A stretch of DNA of 64,000 nt from Burkholderiaceae bacterium. GTDB lineage: Bacteria > Pseudomonadota > Gammaproteobacteria > Burkholderiales > Burkholderiaceae_C. This document shows, piece by piece, positions 54,792 to 63,857 of the stretch. Made by a program: the position numbers and the translations under genes. The notes beneath the pieces were generated by a model. The model was not told the origin of the DNA. It made no database searches and saw nothing but the letters and a program-made list of their open reading frames with translations. The DNA lies in the NCBI GenBank assembly GCA_913776825.1, contig CAJYPV010000017.1, positions 183,320 through 247,319 of the forward strand, given 5' to 3'. Position 1 is the stretch's first letter. Every line of letters begins with the position of its first letter.

Positions 54792-55325
54792 TTACTTCTT
54801 CTTGGTCTCTTTGAGGGAGACCTTTTCATCAGCGTAGCGGATGCCCTTGCCCTTATAGGGCTCGGGCGGACGAATCGCGCGCACTTCGGCAGCGATCTGA
54901 CCCACGACCTGACGGTCCGCACCCTTGATGAGGATTTCGGTCTGAGTCGGGCACTCCACCTTGATGCCAGCCGGCATGTCTTTCACCACGGGGTGAGAGA
55001 AACCGATCTGCAGGTTGAGCTTCTGGCCCTGGGCTTGAGCGCGGAAACCCACGCCGACCAGGTTCAGCTTCTTCTCAAAACCCTTGCTGACACCGTTGAC
55101 CATGTTGGCCAGCAGCGCGCGCATCGTTCCACTCATCGCATCGGCATCCGCCGATTCGGAGACCGGAACAAAGGTCAGCTTTCCGCCGTCCAACTTGACC
55201 GTGACCAGCGGATTAGCGGCCACGAACAGGGTGCCTTGGGCGCCCTTGACGCTGATCTTCTCAGCAGCGATCGTCACTTCCACGCCTTGCGGGACGACGA
55301 CCGGCATTTTTCCAACGCGGGACAT
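54792..55325 (-). CDS. rplF: 50S ribosomal protein L6
   Basis: A 177-residue two-domain protein near the factor-binding site. It starts [19 protein letters not shown] and has the signature [16 protein letters not shown] near the C-terminus. The ATG at 55325 is used; upstream in-frame residues are not family-like. Confidence 0.97.
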   Translation of the reverse strand: MSRVGKMPVVVPQGVEVTIAAEKISVKGAQGTLFVAANPLVTVKLDGGKLTFVPVSESADADAMSGTMRALLANMVNGVSKGFEKKLNLVGVGFRAQAQGQKLNLQIGFSHPVVKDMPAGIKVECPTQTEILIKGADRQVVGQIAAEVRAIRPPEPYKGKGIRYADEKVSLKETKKK

Positions 55326-55344
55326 TGTCTGTCTCTCCTTGCGC

Positions 55345-55740
55345 TTAGGCGACGTAGCAGAGCACTTCGCCGCCGACACCGGCTTGACGTGCCTTGCGGT
55401 CGGTCATCACACCCTTCGGCGTGGTGACGATCGCCACACCCAGGCCATTCATGACCTGAGGAATATCGTGGCGGCCCTTGTAGATGCGCAGGCCGGGACG
55501 GCTCACGCGTTCGATGCGCTCAATCACCGGGCGACCGGCGTAATACTTCAGCGCAATCTCGAGTTCGGGACGGGCGGCATCGCCGCGCACCGCGAAATCG
55601 TCGATATAACCTTCGTCCTTCAGGACCTTGGCGATCGCGACCTTCAGCTTCGACGAAGGCATCACGACGCTGGCCTTCTCAACGCTTTGGGCGTTGCGAA
55701 TACGGGTCAGCATATCGGCGATAGGATCACTCATGCTCAT
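55345..55740 (-). CDS. rpsH: 30S ribosomal protein S8
   Basis: A 131-residue 16S rRNA-binding protein: [13 protein letters not shown] at the start and the C-terminal signature [20 protein letters not shown]. In E. coli S8 autoregulates the spc operon by binding the rplE start region. Confidence 0.97.
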   Translation of the reverse strand: MSMSDPIADMLTRIRNAQSVEKASVVMPSSKLKVAIAKVLKDEGYIDDFAVRGDAARPELEIALKYYAGRPVIERIERVSRPGLRIYKGRHDIPQVMNGLGVAIVTTPKGVMTDRKARQAGVGGEVLCYVA

Positions 55741-55763
55741 ACGAAATCTCCTAAACCTGCCGA

Positions 55764-56069
55764 TTACCAGCTGGCCTTGACGACACCGGGGATGTCGCCC
55801 TTGAAGGCCAGCTCACGAATCTTGTTACGAGCCAAGCCGAACTTGCGGAACGTACCGCGCGGACGGCCAGTCAGTTCGCAGCGATTGCGCTGACGGGTCG
55901 GGTTGGCATTGCGCGGGAGCTTTTGCAGCTCCAGGCGAGCCAGATAGCGCTCTTCGTCCGACTTCTTGCTGTCGTCGATGATCGCCTTCAGTTCCGCATA
56001 CTTCTTGGCGTACTTGGCGACCAGTTGGGCGCGCTTCAGCTCACGTTGCTTAATCGAGAGTTTTGCCAC
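55764..56069 (-). CDS. rpsN: 30S ribosomal protein S14
   Basis: A 101-residue protein of the long, zinc-free form (no Cys-x2-Cys pairs), with [20 protein letters not shown] near the C-terminus. It follows rplE by 8 bp. Confidence 0.97.
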   Translation of the reverse strand: MAKLSIKQRELKRAQLVAKYAKKYAELKAIIDDSKKSDEERYLARLELQKLPRNANPTRQRNRCELTGRPRGTFRKFGLARNKIRELAFKGDIPGVVKASW

Positions 56070-56077
56070 AGGTCACC

Positions 56078-56617
56078 TCAGTTCTTGAAGGGGAACTTGA
56101 ACGCGGCCAGCAGTGCCTTGGCTTCGTCGTCCGTCTTGGCCGTCGTCGTGATGCTGATGTTCAGACCACGCAGCGCATCCACCTTGTCGTATTCGATCTC
56201 GGGGAAGATGATCTGTTCTTTGACGCCAATGTTGTAGTTACCACGGCCATCGAACGAGCGACCCGAAATCCCGCGGAAGTCACGAACGCGCGGCAGAGCC
56301 ACGGTCACGAAACGATCCAGGAATTCGTACATCTGGGCGCCGCGCAGGGTGACCATGCAGCCGATTGGCACGCCGTCACGGATCTTGAAGCCTGCGATGG
56401 CCTTCTTCGACTTGGTAACCACCGGCTTTTGGCCTGCGATCTTGGTCAGGTCACCGACCGCGTGATCCATCACCTTCTTGTCGGCGACGGCTTCACTCAC
56501 ACCCATGTTCAGGGTGATCTTCGTGATGCGCGGCACTTCCATGACGGACTTGTAGCCGAACTTCTCGGTCAGGCTGGGCAGGACCTTTTCGCGATAAAAC
56601 GCTTGCAAACGAGCCAT
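56078..56617 (-). CDS. rplE: 50S ribosomal protein L5
   Basis: A 179-residue 5S rRNA-binding protein. [14 protein letters not shown] at the start, [15 protein letters not shown] near residue 30 and the tail [18 protein letters not shown] are typical. The ATG at 56617 was chosen over an in-frame extension overlapping rplX. Confidence 0.97.
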   Translation of the reverse strand: MARLQAFYREKVLPSLTEKFGYKSVMEVPRITKITLNMGVSEAVADKKVMDHAVGDLTKIAGQKPVVTKSKKAIAGFKIRDGVPIGCMVTLRGAQMYEFLDRFVTVALPRVRDFRGISGRSFDGRGNYNIGVKEQIIFPEIEYDKVDALRGLNISITTTAKTDDEAKALLAAFKFPFKN

Positions 56618-56627
56618 GTCTAACCCC

Positions 56628-56945
56628 TTAAGCCTTGATCTCTTCGCCGCTCGACTTGAACACGCGCACCCGCTTGCCATCGTCGGTGAGCTTGATGCCC
56701 ACGCGATCGGCCTTGCCGGCGGCGGCGTTGAAGATCGCCACGTTGGATTGATGGATGGGCATGGACTTGTCGACGATGCCGCCCGTGGTCCCCTTCATGG
56801 GGTTGGGCTTCACATGCTTTTTGACGACGTTGATGCCCTCGACCACAACGTGGTCAGCGTCGACGCGCAGCGTCACGGTGCCGCGCTTACCCTTGTCGCG
56901 GCCGGTCAGAACGATGACCTCGTCGCCTTTGCGAATCTTGTTCAT
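56628..56945 (-). CDS. rplX: 50S ribosomal protein L24
   Basis: A 105-residue assembly-initiating protein with a KOW motif ([18 protein letters not shown]) near residue 7 and the following [15 protein letters not shown]. It lies 25 bp after rplN. Confidence 0.97.
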   Translation of the reverse strand: MNKIRKGDEVIVLTGRDKGKRGTVTLRVDADHVVVEGINVVKKHVKPNPMKGTTGGIVDKSMPIHQSNVAIFNAAAGKADRVGIKLTDDGKRVRVFKSSGEEIKA

Positions 56946-56970
56946 GGCAATACCTTTGTCTGAGCGGGGC

Positions 56971-57339
56971 TTAGAGCACCTCAGGCGCCAGCGACACGAT
57001 CTTCATGAACCGTTCGGTACGCAGTTCACGCGTCACGGGTCCGAAGATGCGGGTGCCGATGGGCTCCAGCTTGGCGTTCAGCAGCACGGCGGCATTGCCG
57101 TCGAACTTCACGAGGGAGCCGTCTTGACGGCGCACGCCCTTGGCAGTGCGCACGACAACCGCGTTGTAGACCTCGCCCTTTTTGACGCGGCCGCGCGGAG
57201 CAGCTTCCTTGATGCTGACCTTGATGATGTCGCCAATATGGGCATAACGACGCTTGGAACCACCAAGCACCTTGATGCACATGACGGACTTGGCGCCAGT
57301 GTTGTCCGCGACGTCGAGTCGCGATTGCATTTGGATCAT
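56971..57339 (-). CDS. rplN: 50S ribosomal protein L14
   Basis: A 122-residue protein that is the first gene of the spc operon. It starts [19 protein letters not shown] and ends with [19 protein letters not shown]. The ATG at 57339 is the family start. A strong promoter lies about 215-245 bp upstream, so it has a leader of roughly 200 nt. Confidence 0.97.
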   Translation of the reverse strand: MIQMQSRLDVADNTGAKSVMCIKVLGGSKRRYAHIGDIIKVSIKEAAPRGRVKKGEVYNAVVVRTAKGVRRQDGSLVKFDGNAAVLLNAKLEPIGTRIFGPVTRELRTERFMKIVSLAPEVL

Positions 57340-57489
57340 GTCTGTCCCCAACTTTTCCCGCTCAGGCAACTGCGACCATCGCAGCCATCCAGAGCGGTCA
57401 GTCTTGGGCCCGTAAGCCATTCACCTGTCGCTTCAGCGGCGACCCGCGTCTGGCCTTCATGGGCAAGAAACCGAGAACCGAATGCGGCT

Positions 57490-57512
57490 GTCTTGCGCGC
57501 TTGTCGCAAGAC
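57490..57512 (-). other. Stem-loop in the rplN leader
   Basis: GTCTTGCG (57490-57497) and CGCAAGAC (57505-57512) form a perfect 8-bp stem with a 7-nt loop inside the predicted 5' UTR of the spc operon. No U-tract follows, so a regulatory or stabilising role is more likely than termination. Confidence 0.45.
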
Positions 57513-57552
57513 CCGTCGAGCACGACGGCACCGCCATTCGGCGAAGCTGCGG

Positions 57553-57582
57553 ATTATGCGTCAGGCACAACCCGCATGTCAA
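57553..57582 (-). promoter_or_regulatory. Strong sigma-70 promoter of the spc operon
   Basis: On the minus strand TTGACA (complement of 57577-57582), 18-bp spacer, CATAAT (complement of 57553-57558): consensus -35 and five of six at -10. It begins 10 bp after the peroxiredoxin stop and drives rplN onward. Confidence 0.75.
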
Positions 57583-57591
57583 CAGCTGCCT

Positions 57592-58107
57592 TTAACCGCG
57601 CTGTGCGCGAGCCTGAGACAGCAAGGTGGCGGCGTCGCTCACCTGAAACTTGCCCGGTGCTTCGATGTTGAGGGCCTTCACTTCACCATCCTTCACCAGC
57701 ATCGAATAGCGCTGCGAGCGAACACCCATGCCGCGCGCCGTCAGGTCAAGCGTCAAGCCGACCGCCTGAGTGAACGCGGCGCTGCCGTCCGCCATCATCC
57801 GCACCTTGCCCTGGGTCTTTTGCTCACGGCCCCACGCGCCCATCACGAAGGCGTCATTGACCGAGATGCACCAGATCTCATCCACACCGGCTTCCCGGAA
57901 CTCAGCCGCCTTCTCAACGAATCCGGGCACGTGCTGCGCCGAGCAGGTCGGAGTGAAGGCACCAGGCAGCGCGAAGATGGCAATCGTCTTCCCCGCCACC
58001 AGTTGCTCCACATTGAACGAGTTGGGGCCGAGCGAGCAGCCCTCACCTTCCACCTCGATGAATTCCTGCAGGCTGACCGCAGGCAAACGATCCGACACTT
58101 TCAACAT
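57592..58107 (-). CDS. Peroxiredoxin (Prx5-like, AhpC/TSA redoxin family)
   Basis: A 171-residue thiol peroxidase reducing H2O2 and organic hydroperoxides. The peroxidatic site PGAFTPTCSAQHVPGF puts Cys near residue 55, and the catalytic Arg lies in GVRSQRYSMLV near residue 130. VNDAFVMGAWG is a Prx5 landmark. A further Cys in EIWCISVND is not in a classical resolving position. It is inserted exactly between the S10 operon (ending rpsQ) and the spc operon (starting rplN), with its own strong Shine-Dalgarno (GGGGAGG) and, downstream, a fresh promoter for rplN. Expression may depend on read-through of the structured region upstream. Confidence 0.92.
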   Translation of the reverse strand: MLKVSDRLPAVSLQEFIEVEGEGCSLGPNSFNVEQLVAGKTIAIFALPGAFTPTCSAQHVPGFVEKAAEFREAGVDEIWCISVNDAFVMGAWGREQKTQGKVRMMADGSAAFTQAVGLTLDLTARGMGVRSQRYSMLVKDGEVKALNIEAPGKFQVSDAATLLSQARAQRG

Positions 58108-58133
58108 GTGACCTCCCCAAAATCGCGAAGACA

Positions 58134-58209
58134 GGGCCAGCTCGATGCGAAACCTGGCCCGCCAATGAAAAATGGCTGGACGCCAGGTTCAACCCGTTGT
58201 CCAGCCATT
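58134..58209 (-). terminator. Terminator with alternative pairings between rpsQ and peroxiredoxin gene
   Basis: On the minus strand, AATGGCTGGAC (58209-58199) pairs with GTCCAGCCATT (58181-58171) and is followed by TTTTTC, an intrinsic terminator for the S10 operon. Two competing helices are also perfect: AACCTGGC (58189-58182) with GCCAGGTT (58158-58151), and GGGCCAG (58160-58154) with CTGGCCC (58140-58134). The first alternative encloses the terminator's 3' arm, so it could act as an antiterminator controlling read-through into the peroxiredoxin gene. Confidence 0.65.
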
Positions 58210-58274
58210 CGGAGGGAGCTGCATGACAGCCCCCATGACGTCGCCACTGCGCTTGCACGCAGCAGCTCGCGCAA

Positions 58275-58544
58275 TCACACCAGTTGGGCCTTCTCGACCA
58301 AGCGGGTCACCACCCAGCTCTTGGTCTTCGACAGGGGCCGACCTTCGGCGATCTCGACCACGTCACCCATCTTGTACTCGCCCTTTTCGTCATGGGCGTG
58401 GTACTTGCGGGAACGAGCCACGATCTTGCCGTACAGCTCGTGCTTGGCGCGACGCTCGACCAAAACCGTCACGGTCTTGGCGCGCTTGTCGCTCACCACG
58501 CGACCGACCAGGGTGCGGGTGTTCTTTTCTTGAGCTTGCGTCAT
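58275..58544 (-). CDS. rpsQ: 30S ribosomal protein S17
   Basis: An 89-residue OB-fold 16S-binding protein, with [21 protein letters not shown] and [20 protein letters not shown]. It is the last S10-operon gene, and its ATG overlaps the rpmC stop by 4 bp. Confidence 0.97.
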   Translation of the reverse strand: MTQAQEKNTRTLVGRVVSDKRAKTVTVLVERRAKHELYGKIVARSRKYHAHDEKGEYKMGDVVEIAEGRPLSKTKSWVVTRLVEKAQLV

Positions 58545-58738
58545 TTCGCGGCTCCCTTCTTCTCGGCCAGGATAGTCTTGGCGCGGGCAATGTCACGACG
58601 CGTCTTGCCCAGCACCGTGGTGTTGGTCAGTTGTTGCGTCGCCTTTTGCATGCGCAGACCGAAGTGAGCCTTCAGCAGGTCAGTGACTTCCTTTTCCAGG
58701 GCAGCCACATCCTTGGCGCGCAGTTCAGATGCTTTCAT
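58541..58738 (-). CDS. rpmC: 50S ribosomal protein L29
   Basis: A 65-residue helical protein at the exit tunnel rim: [18 protein letters not shown] and [19 protein letters not shown]. The ATG at 58738 is the family start, 12 bp after rplP. Confidence 0.96.
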   Translation of the reverse strand: MKASELRAKDVAALEKEVTDLLKAHFGLRMQKATQQLTNTTVLGKTRRDIARAKTILAEKKGAAK

Positions 58739-58750
58739 GGGTATCTCCAA

Positions 58751-59167
58751 TCAGGCGCCGAGCTGGCGGGTCACGAACGTGCAGCGCAGGGGCAGCTTGG
58801 CAGCGGCCAGCGTGAACGCTTCGCGCGCCAGTGCCTCGGGCACACCGTTGATCTCGTAGAGCACCTTGCCGGGCTGAATTTCAGCGACGTAGTACTCCGG
58901 GTTGCCCTTGCCGTTACCCATCCGGACTTCGGCAGGCTTTTGCGAGATCGGCTTGTCCGGGAAGATGCGGATGAAGATCCGGCCACCGCGCTTGATATGG
59001 CGCGAGATGGCACGGCGAGCCGCTTCGATCTGACGAGCAGTGATGCGACCACGCTCAGTGGCCTTCAGACCGAAATCACCGAAAGCGACGGACGCGCCGC
59101 GAGTCGCCACACCAGTGTTACGACCCTTTTGCTCCTTGCGGTATTTGCGACGAGCAGGTTGCAGCAT
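58751..59167 (-). CDS. rplP: 50S ribosomal protein L16
   Basis: A 138-residue protein near the A and P tRNA elbows. It starts [17 protein letters not shown] and carries the signature [18 protein letters not shown]. It begins 2 bp after rpsC. Confidence 0.97.
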   Translation of the reverse strand: MLQPARRKYRKEQKGRNTGVATRGASVAFGDFGLKATERGRITARQIEAARRAISRHIKRGGRIFIRIFPDKPISQKPAEVRMGNGKGNPEYYVAEIQPGKVLYEINGVPEALAREAFTLAAAKLPLRCTFVTRQLGA

Positions 59168-59169
59168 GT

Positions 59170-59991
59170 TTATTCTCCTTTGGCCTCGCCAGCCGGAGCG
59201 GCGGCGGGCTTACGCACCACACGCTTGGCAGCGGGCTTGTCGCCGCCTTCAGCGGGCTTGTCGCCACGACCACGGCCACCCGGAGCGCCCGGACGGGCGT
59301 TACGGCGCGGACGACGATCATCTTCTGCACCCGGAGGGGTGTTGATCACGGGCGCCTCGCCATTGGCCAGACGGTCACCGCGGTACACCCACACCTTCAC
59401 GCCAATGACGCCGTAGGTGGTCTTGGCTTCGGAGAAGCCATAGTCGATGTCAGCCTTCAGCGTGTGCAGAGGCACGCGACCTTCGCGATACCACTCGGTG
59501 CGAGCGATTTCGATGCCGTTCAGACGGCCAGCCGACATGATCTTGATGCCCTGAGCACCCAGACGCATCGCGTTCTGCATCGCACGCTTCATGGCGCGAC
59601 GGAACATGATGCGCTTTTCCAGCTGCTGGGTGATGGAGTCAGCGATCAGCTGAGCATCGATTTCGGGCTTGCGCACTTCTTCGATGTTCACAGCCACCGG
59701 CACGCCCAGACGCTTGGTCAGCTCGGCCTTCAGGTTTTCGATGTCTTCGCCCTTCTTGCCGATCACCACGCCCGGACGAGCCGAGAAAATGGTGATGCGT
59801 GCGTTCTTGGCGGGACGCTCGATCAGGATGCGCGAAACGGCGGCGTTCTTCAGCTTGGCCTTGAGGAACTCACGAACTTGCAGATCTTCGGCCAGCATCG
59901 TGGCGAAGTTCTGGTTGTTCGCGTACCAGCGCGACGCCCAGTTACGGGTGACGGGCAGGCGGAAGCCAGTCGGATGAATTTTCTGTCCCAT
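59170..59991 (-). CDS. rpsC: 30S ribosomal protein S3 with C-terminal extension
   Basis: A mRNA-entry protein, 273 residues. The KH domain ([14 protein letters not shown] near residue 75) and the S3 C-domain ([20 protein letters not shown]) are standard. Beyond the usual end near residue 212 there is a further tail of about 60 residues rich in Arg, Pro, Gly, Lys and Ala ([12 protein letters not shown]...[12 protein letters not shown]). Such tails occur in Burkholderiales S3; their role is not established. Confidence 0.96.
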   Translation of the reverse strand: MGQKIHPTGFRLPVTRNWASRWYANNQNFATMLAEDLQVREFLKAKLKNAAVSRILIERPAKNARITIFSARPGVVIGKKGEDIENLKAELTKRLGVPVAVNIEEVRKPEIDAQLIADSITQQLEKRIMFRRAMKRAMQNAMRLGAQGIKIMSAGRLNGIEIARTEWYREGRVPLHTLKADIDYGFSEAKTTYGVIGVKVWVYRGDRLANGEAPVINTPPGAEDDRRPRRNARPGAPGGRGRGDKPAEGGDKPAAKRVVRKPAAAPAGEAKGE

Positions 59992-60006
59992 AGTCTTCCT
60001 TCAGCC

Positions 60007-60336
60007 TCAGTTGCCGACGGTCACGAAGATGTGGCAGGTGGGCTTGCTGATGCGATTGCCACGACCCTTTGCACGGGCCGAGAAACGCTTCAGCGTGGTA
60101 CCTTGCTCCACATAGATCGAAGTGACCTTCAGCTCGTCAATGTCGGCACCGTCGTTGTGCTCAGCATTGGCAATAGCCGATTCCAGCGCCTTCTTGATGA
60201 TCAGCGCGGCCTTCTTCTGGGTGAATTCCAGGATGTTCAGCGCTTGATCCACCTTCTTGCCGCGGATCAGGTCAGCCACCAGGCGACCCTTGTCACACGA
60301 AAGGCGAACGCCACGAACGATTGCTTTGGTTTCCAT
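60007..60336 (-). CDS. rplV: 50S ribosomal protein L22
   Basis: A 109-residue protein lining the exit tunnel, where macrolide-resistance changes occur. [19 protein letters not shown] at the start and [16 protein letters not shown] near residue 85 are typical. An ATG at 60345 is 9 bp upstream in frame; AGGA is better spaced for 60336. Confidence 0.96.
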   Translation of the reverse strand: METKAIVRGVRLSCDKGRLVADLIRGKKVDQALNILEFTQKKAALIIKKALESAIANAEHNDGADIDELKVTSIYVEQGTTLKRFSARAKGRGNRISKPTCHIFVTVGN

Positions 60337-60347
60337 CGTCGGCATCC

Positions 60348-60626
60348 TTACTTCTTCCCGGCCTTCTTGTCGGCCGGGTGGCCCTTGAAGGTGCGGGTCA
60401 GTGCGAATTCACCCAGCTTGTGGCCGACCATCTGGTCAGACACATAGACCGGCACGTGCTGCTTGCCGTTGTGGACAGCGATCGTCAGACCGATGAACTC
60501 GGGCAGGATCGTCGAGCGACGCGACCAGGTCTTGATGGGCTTCTTGTCCTTGATGGCAACAGCCTTGTCGACCTTGGCCATCAAGTGGTGATCCACGAAG
60601 GGACCCTTTTTGAGGGAACGAGCCAT
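60348..60626 (-). CDS. rpsS: 30S ribosomal protein S19
   Basis: A 92-residue head protein of the small subunit, with [15 protein letters not shown] and [23 protein letters not shown]. It lies between rplB and rplV. Confidence 0.97.
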   Translation of the reverse strand: MARSLKKGPFVDHHLMAKVDKAVAIKDKKPIKTWSRRSTILPEFIGLTIAVHNGKQHVPVYVSDQMVGHKLGEFALTRTFKGHPADKKAGKK

Positions 60627-60639
60627 GTTGGTCTACCCC

Positions 60640-61464
60640 TTACTTCTTGCGACGCGAGACGATGAAGGTCTGCGTGCGCTTGTTGTTACGAGTACGGTAG
60701 CCCTTCGTCAGGGTGTTCCACGGCGACACAGGCACTTGACCCTCACCCGTACGACCCTCGCCACCACCGTGCGGGTGGTCGACCGGGTTCATGGCGGTAC
60801 CACGCACGGTCGGGCGGATGCCCTTCCAGCGGATGGCGCCGGCCTTGCCGTATTGACGCAGGCTGTGCTCTTCGTTGCTCACTTCACCGATGGTGGCGCG
60901 GCAATCGATGTGGATGCGGCGGACTTCGCCCGAACGCAGACGCAGCTGAGCGTAGGCACCGTCGCGGGCCATCAGCACCACGGAGGCACCGGCGGAACGA
61001 GCGATCTGAGCACCCTTGCCCGGCAGCATTTCCACGCAATGGATCGTCGAACCCACGGGGATGTTGCGGATCGGCAGCGTGTTGCCCACCTTGATCGGGG
61101 CTTCCGCACCGCTCACGATCGACGTACCCACTTCCAGATTGCGCGGGGCAATGATGTAGCGACGCTCGCCGTCGGCATAGCACACCAGAGCGATGTGAGC
61201 CGTGCGGTTCGGGTCGTATTCAATGCGCTCCACCTTCGCCGGGATGCCGTCCTTGTTGCGACGGAAGTCCACCACGCGGTAGTGGTGCTTGTGACCACCG
61301 CCCTTGTGGCGCATCGTGATGTGACCGTTGTTGTTACGGCCAGACTTTTGCTTCTGCGGCTCGAGCAGCGAAGCTTCGGGAGCGCCCTTGTGGAGGTGCT
61401 TGTGCACCACCTTCACCACGCCACGACGGCCAGGCGAAGTAGGCTTGACTTTAACGACGGCCAT
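60640..61464 (-). CDS. rplB: 50S ribosomal protein L2
   Basis: A 274-residue peptidyl-transferase-centre protein. The conserved [13 protein letters not shown] near residue 223 includes the essential His. It starts at ATG 61464, sharing one base with the rplW stop (TAATG), so translation is coupled. Confidence 0.97.
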   Translation of the reverse strand: MAVVKVKPTSPGRRGVVKVVHKHLHKGAPEASLLEPQKQKSGRNNNGHITMRHKGGGHKHHYRVVDFRRNKDGIPAKVERIEYDPNRTAHIALVCYADGERRYIIAPRNLEVGTSIVSGAEAPIKVGNTLPIRNIPVGSTIHCVEMLPGKGAQIARSAGASVVLMARDGAYAQLRLRSGEVRRIHIDCRATIGEVSNEEHSLRQYGKAGAIRWKGIRPTVRGTAMNPVDHPHGGGEGRTGEGQVPVSPWNTLTKGYRTRNNKRTQTFIVSRRKK

Positions 61465-61778
61465 TACGCAGCCTCCCCGGAGAAGTTGAGCTCTTGGCCC
61501 GCCTTCAACGACACGTACGCCTTCTTGACGTGGTCGCGACGGCCCAGACGGCCACCAAAGCGCTTGGTCTTGCCCTTCACGTTCACAACGTTGATGGCTT
61601 CGACCTCGACCTTGAACATCAGTTCAACAGCGGCCTTGATCTCAGGCTTCGTTGCGTCGCGCAGCACCTTGAACAGGACTTGGTTGTGCTTTTCGCCAGC
61701 CATCGTGGCCTTTTCGGACACGATCGGAGCGAGCAGCACTTTGGCCAGACGGCCTTCTGCAAACTTGGGCGCGCTCAT
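61464..61778 (-). CDS. rplW: 50S ribosomal protein L23
   Basis: A 104-residue exit-site protein that docks trigger factor and [16 protein letters not shown] near residue 15 and [15 protein letters not shown] near 68 are family segments. It overlaps rplD by 4 bp and rplB by 1 bp. Confidence 0.97.
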   Translation of the reverse strand: MSAPKFAEGRLAKVLLAPIVSEKATMAGEKHNQVLFKVLRDATKPEIKAAVELMFKVEVEAINVVNVKGKTKRFGGRLGRRDHVKKAYVSLKAGQELNFSGEAA

Positions 61779-62395
61779 GCCAGCATCTCCTTCAGTTGCT
61801 CGATCGCGGCCTTGGTCACCAGAACCTTCTTGTAGAAGACCAGCGACAGCGGATCGACGTAGCGCGGCTCCACAACCAGCACATTCGGCAGGTTGCGCGA
61901 GGCCAGCAGCAGGTTGTCATCCACCTGGTCGGAAATCACCATCACGTGATCCAGACCCATGCCCTTGAGCTTGGCGGCGAGCAGCTTGGTCTTCGGGGCT
62001 TCGATGGAGATCGAATCCACGACAGCCAGACGGCCTTCGCGAGCGAGTTGCGACAGGATCGCAGCCATGCCAGCGCGGTACATCTTCTTGTTCAGCTTGT
62101 GCGAGAAGTTCTCGTCAGGCTTGTTCGGGAAGATGCGGCCGCCCCCACGCCACAGCGGCGAGGAGGTCATACCAGCGCGAGCATTGCCGGTTCCCTTTTG
62201 GCGGAACGGCTTCTTCGTCGAGTGACGAACTTCGGCGCGGGTCAGCTGGGCGCGAGTGCCTTGACGGGCGTTGGCCTGGAAGGCCACGACCACCTGGTGC
62301 ACCAGGGCTTCGTTGTAGTCACGAGCAAAGAGGGTGTCGGGAGCGTCCACCTTGGACGTCGCCTGACCCTGCTCATTCAGGAGCTCGAGTTGCAT
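61775..62395 (-). CDS. rplD: 50S ribosomal protein L4
   Basis: A 206-residue protein with the tunnel loop [19 protein letters not shown] near residue 60. In E. coli L4 also represses the S10 operon through its leader. Its start shares one base with the rplC stop. Confidence 0.97.
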   Translation of the reverse strand: MQLELLNEQGQATSKVDAPDTLFARDYNEALVHQVVVAFQANARQGTRAQLTRAEVRHSTKKPFRQKGTGNARAGMTSSPLWRGGGRIFPNKPDENFSHKLNKKMYRAGMAAILSQLAREGRLAVVDSISIEAPKTKLLAAKLKGMGLDHVMVISDQVDDNLLLASRNLPNVLVVEPRYVDPLSLVFYKKVLVTKAAIEQLKEMLA

Positions 62396-63069
62396 CAGTT
62401 GGCTCCCTTCTTGACCTTGACCTTAACGGCCGGACGGATCACGACGAATCCATCACGAGCGCCAGGAACGGCACCGCGAACCAGAACCAGCTGGCGGGCT
62501 TCGTCGATGCGAACGACGTCCAGGTTCTGGACCGTCACGGTGACGTCACCCAGGTGACCCGACATCTTCTTGCCAGGGAACACACGACCCGGATCCTGCG
62601 CCATCGAGATGGAGCCCGGAACATTGTGCGAACGGCTGTTACCGTGCGAAGCGCGCTGCGAACCGAAGTTGTGGCGCTTGATGGTGCCGGTGAAGCCCTT
62701 ACCGATCGAGGTGCCTTGCACATCGACCTTCTGGCCTGCGGCGAACAGCGTGACCGGAACTTGCGCGCCAGCCTTGTATTCGGCGGCGACATCCGATTCC
62801 ACGCGGAATTCTTGGAGGATTTCTCCGGCTTCGACGCCTGCCTTCGCGAGGTGACCCGCTTCCGGCTTGGTGACACGGCTGGCCTTGCGGGCACCGTAGG
62901 TCACTTGAATGGCGCTGTAGCCGTCGTTTTCGTCGGTCTTGATCTGGGTGACGCGGTTGTTGGACACATCCAGCACGGTCACGGGCACGGTATCACCGTC
63001 CGCCGTAAACACGCGCATCATGCCCACCTTGCGGCCCAGCAAGCCGAGGCGGCGTTTGCTAAGACTCAT
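62395..63069 (-). CDS. rplC: 50S ribosomal protein L3
   Basis: A 224-residue early-assembly protein: [14 protein letters not shown] at the start and the core loop [29 protein letters not shown] sequence near residue 140. The ATG at 63069 is the family start. It has its own promoter, so it heads the remainder of the S10 operon here. Confidence 0.97.
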   Translation of the reverse strand: MSLSKRRLGLLGRKVGMMRVFTADGDTVPVTVLDVSNNRVTQIKTDENDGYSAIQVTYGARKASRVTKPEAGHLAKAGVEAGEILQEFRVESDVAAEYKAGAQVPVTLFAAGQKVDVQGTSIGKGFTGTIKRHNFGSQRASHGNSRSHNVPGSISMAQDPGRVFPGKKMSGHLGDVTVTVQNLDVVRIDEARQLVLVRGAVPGARDGFVVIRPAVKVKVKKGAN

Positions 63070-63229
63070 GGTTTTCTCCTGACTTCCGAACACGCCACGG
63101 AGACACCGCGGCAATGGTCGCCAGTCATTTCACACACCCGACATCGGTTGGCCGGGCTGACAAGCACCGTGCATCAGCAAGTTCAAGGGTAAAGGCCCCA
63201 ACACCTGCCGTTCGCACGATGCGACGAAG

Positions 63230-63254
63230 CCGCGCCAGGAAATCCCGGCGCGGA
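63230..63254 (-). other. Hairpin at the 5' end of the rplC leader
   Basis: CCGCGCC (63230-63236) pairs with GGCGCGG (63248-63254). It lies a few bases after the expected start site of the rplC promoter, in a leader of about 190 nt. It may stabilise the mRNA or take part in L4-type autoregulation, which is not demonstrated. Confidence 0.45.
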
Positions 63255-63265
63255 AAAGCTGCGGA

Positions 63266-63295
63266 GTATAGCGCCATCAGCCGCAACGCCGCAAG
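63266..63295 (-). promoter_or_regulatory. Candidate promoter of the rplC-rpsQ unit
   Basis: On the minus strand TATACT (complement of 63266-63271), five of six to consensus, preceded at 18 bp by TTGCGG (complement of 63290-63295), a weak -35. It follows the rpsJ terminator directly. Confidence 0.55.
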
Positions 63296-63323
63296 GCGTG
63301 GGCTCAGGCAGCGCTCGGTTCAT

Positions 63324-63350
63324 GAAAAAAGGCAGCCCACGGGCTGCCTT
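63324..63350 (-). terminator. Intrinsic terminator downstream of rpsJ
   Basis: AAGGCAGCCC (63329-63338) pairs with GGGCTGCCTT (63341-63350); TTTTTTC follows on the minus strand. It is 63 bp after the rpsJ stop and separates rpsJ from rplC within a 343-bp gene-free gap. Confidence 0.88.
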
Positions 63351-63412
63351 TTGAAGAAGCGCGATATTCACGCTTCAAAGGGCGTGATGCCAGGCATCAC
63401 GACCCAACTGCA

Positions 63413-63727
63413 TTACTGCAGCTTGATCTCGACATCGACACCAGCCGGCAGGTCCAGCTTCATCAGGGCGTCGACCGTCTTGTCGGTCGGGTCGACGATG
63501 TCCATCAGACGCTGGTGGGTACGGATTTCAAACTGGTCGCGCGAGGTCTTGTTGACGTGCGGCGAACGCAGAATGTCGAAACGCTCCTTGCGGGTCGGCA
63601 GGGGCACCGGGCCCTTGACGATGGCACCGGTGCGCTTGGCGGTGTCCACGATTTCCAGGGCCGATTGATCGATCAGCTTGTAATCGAAGGCCTTGAGCCG
63701 AATGCGGATCTTTTGCTTGGTAGACAT
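63413..63727 (-). CDS. rpsJ: 30S ribosomal protein S10
   Basis: A 104-residue protein that also acts as NusE in antitermination. [17 protein letters not shown] at the start, [22 protein letters not shown] in the loop, and the C-terminal [13 protein letters not shown] are complete. Here it is transcribed with tuf and followed by a terminator, separate from the rest of the S10 operon. Confidence 0.97.
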   Translation of the reverse strand: MSTKQKIRIRLKAFDYKLIDQSALEIVDTAKRTGAIVKGPVPLPTRKERFDILRSPHVNKTSRDQFEIRTHQRLMDIVDPTDKTVDALMKLDLPAGVDVEIKLQ

Positions 63728-63775
63728 GACTTTTCCTTCAAAGAGCGACGCAAGGTCAATGACGTTGCGGAAGCA

Positions 63776-63846
63776 GCTGTTGACACCGCCGGATGAGAGA
63801 CCGTCGAGCTCTCACCGAGTTCAACAGCATCTCACCGACGGGTGAG
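63776..63846 (-). other. Structured tuf-rpsJ intergenic RNA
   Basis: GCTGTTGA (63776-63783) pairs with TCAACAGC (63821-63828), enclosing a second stem TGAGAG (63794-63799) / CTCTCA (63809-63814). Next to it CTCACC (63831-63836) pairs with GGTGAG (63841-63846) on a 4-nt loop. No U-tract follows, so this looks like a folded leader or processing element rather than a terminator. Confidence 0.5.
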
Positions 63847-63857
63847 CAACAGAAAAA

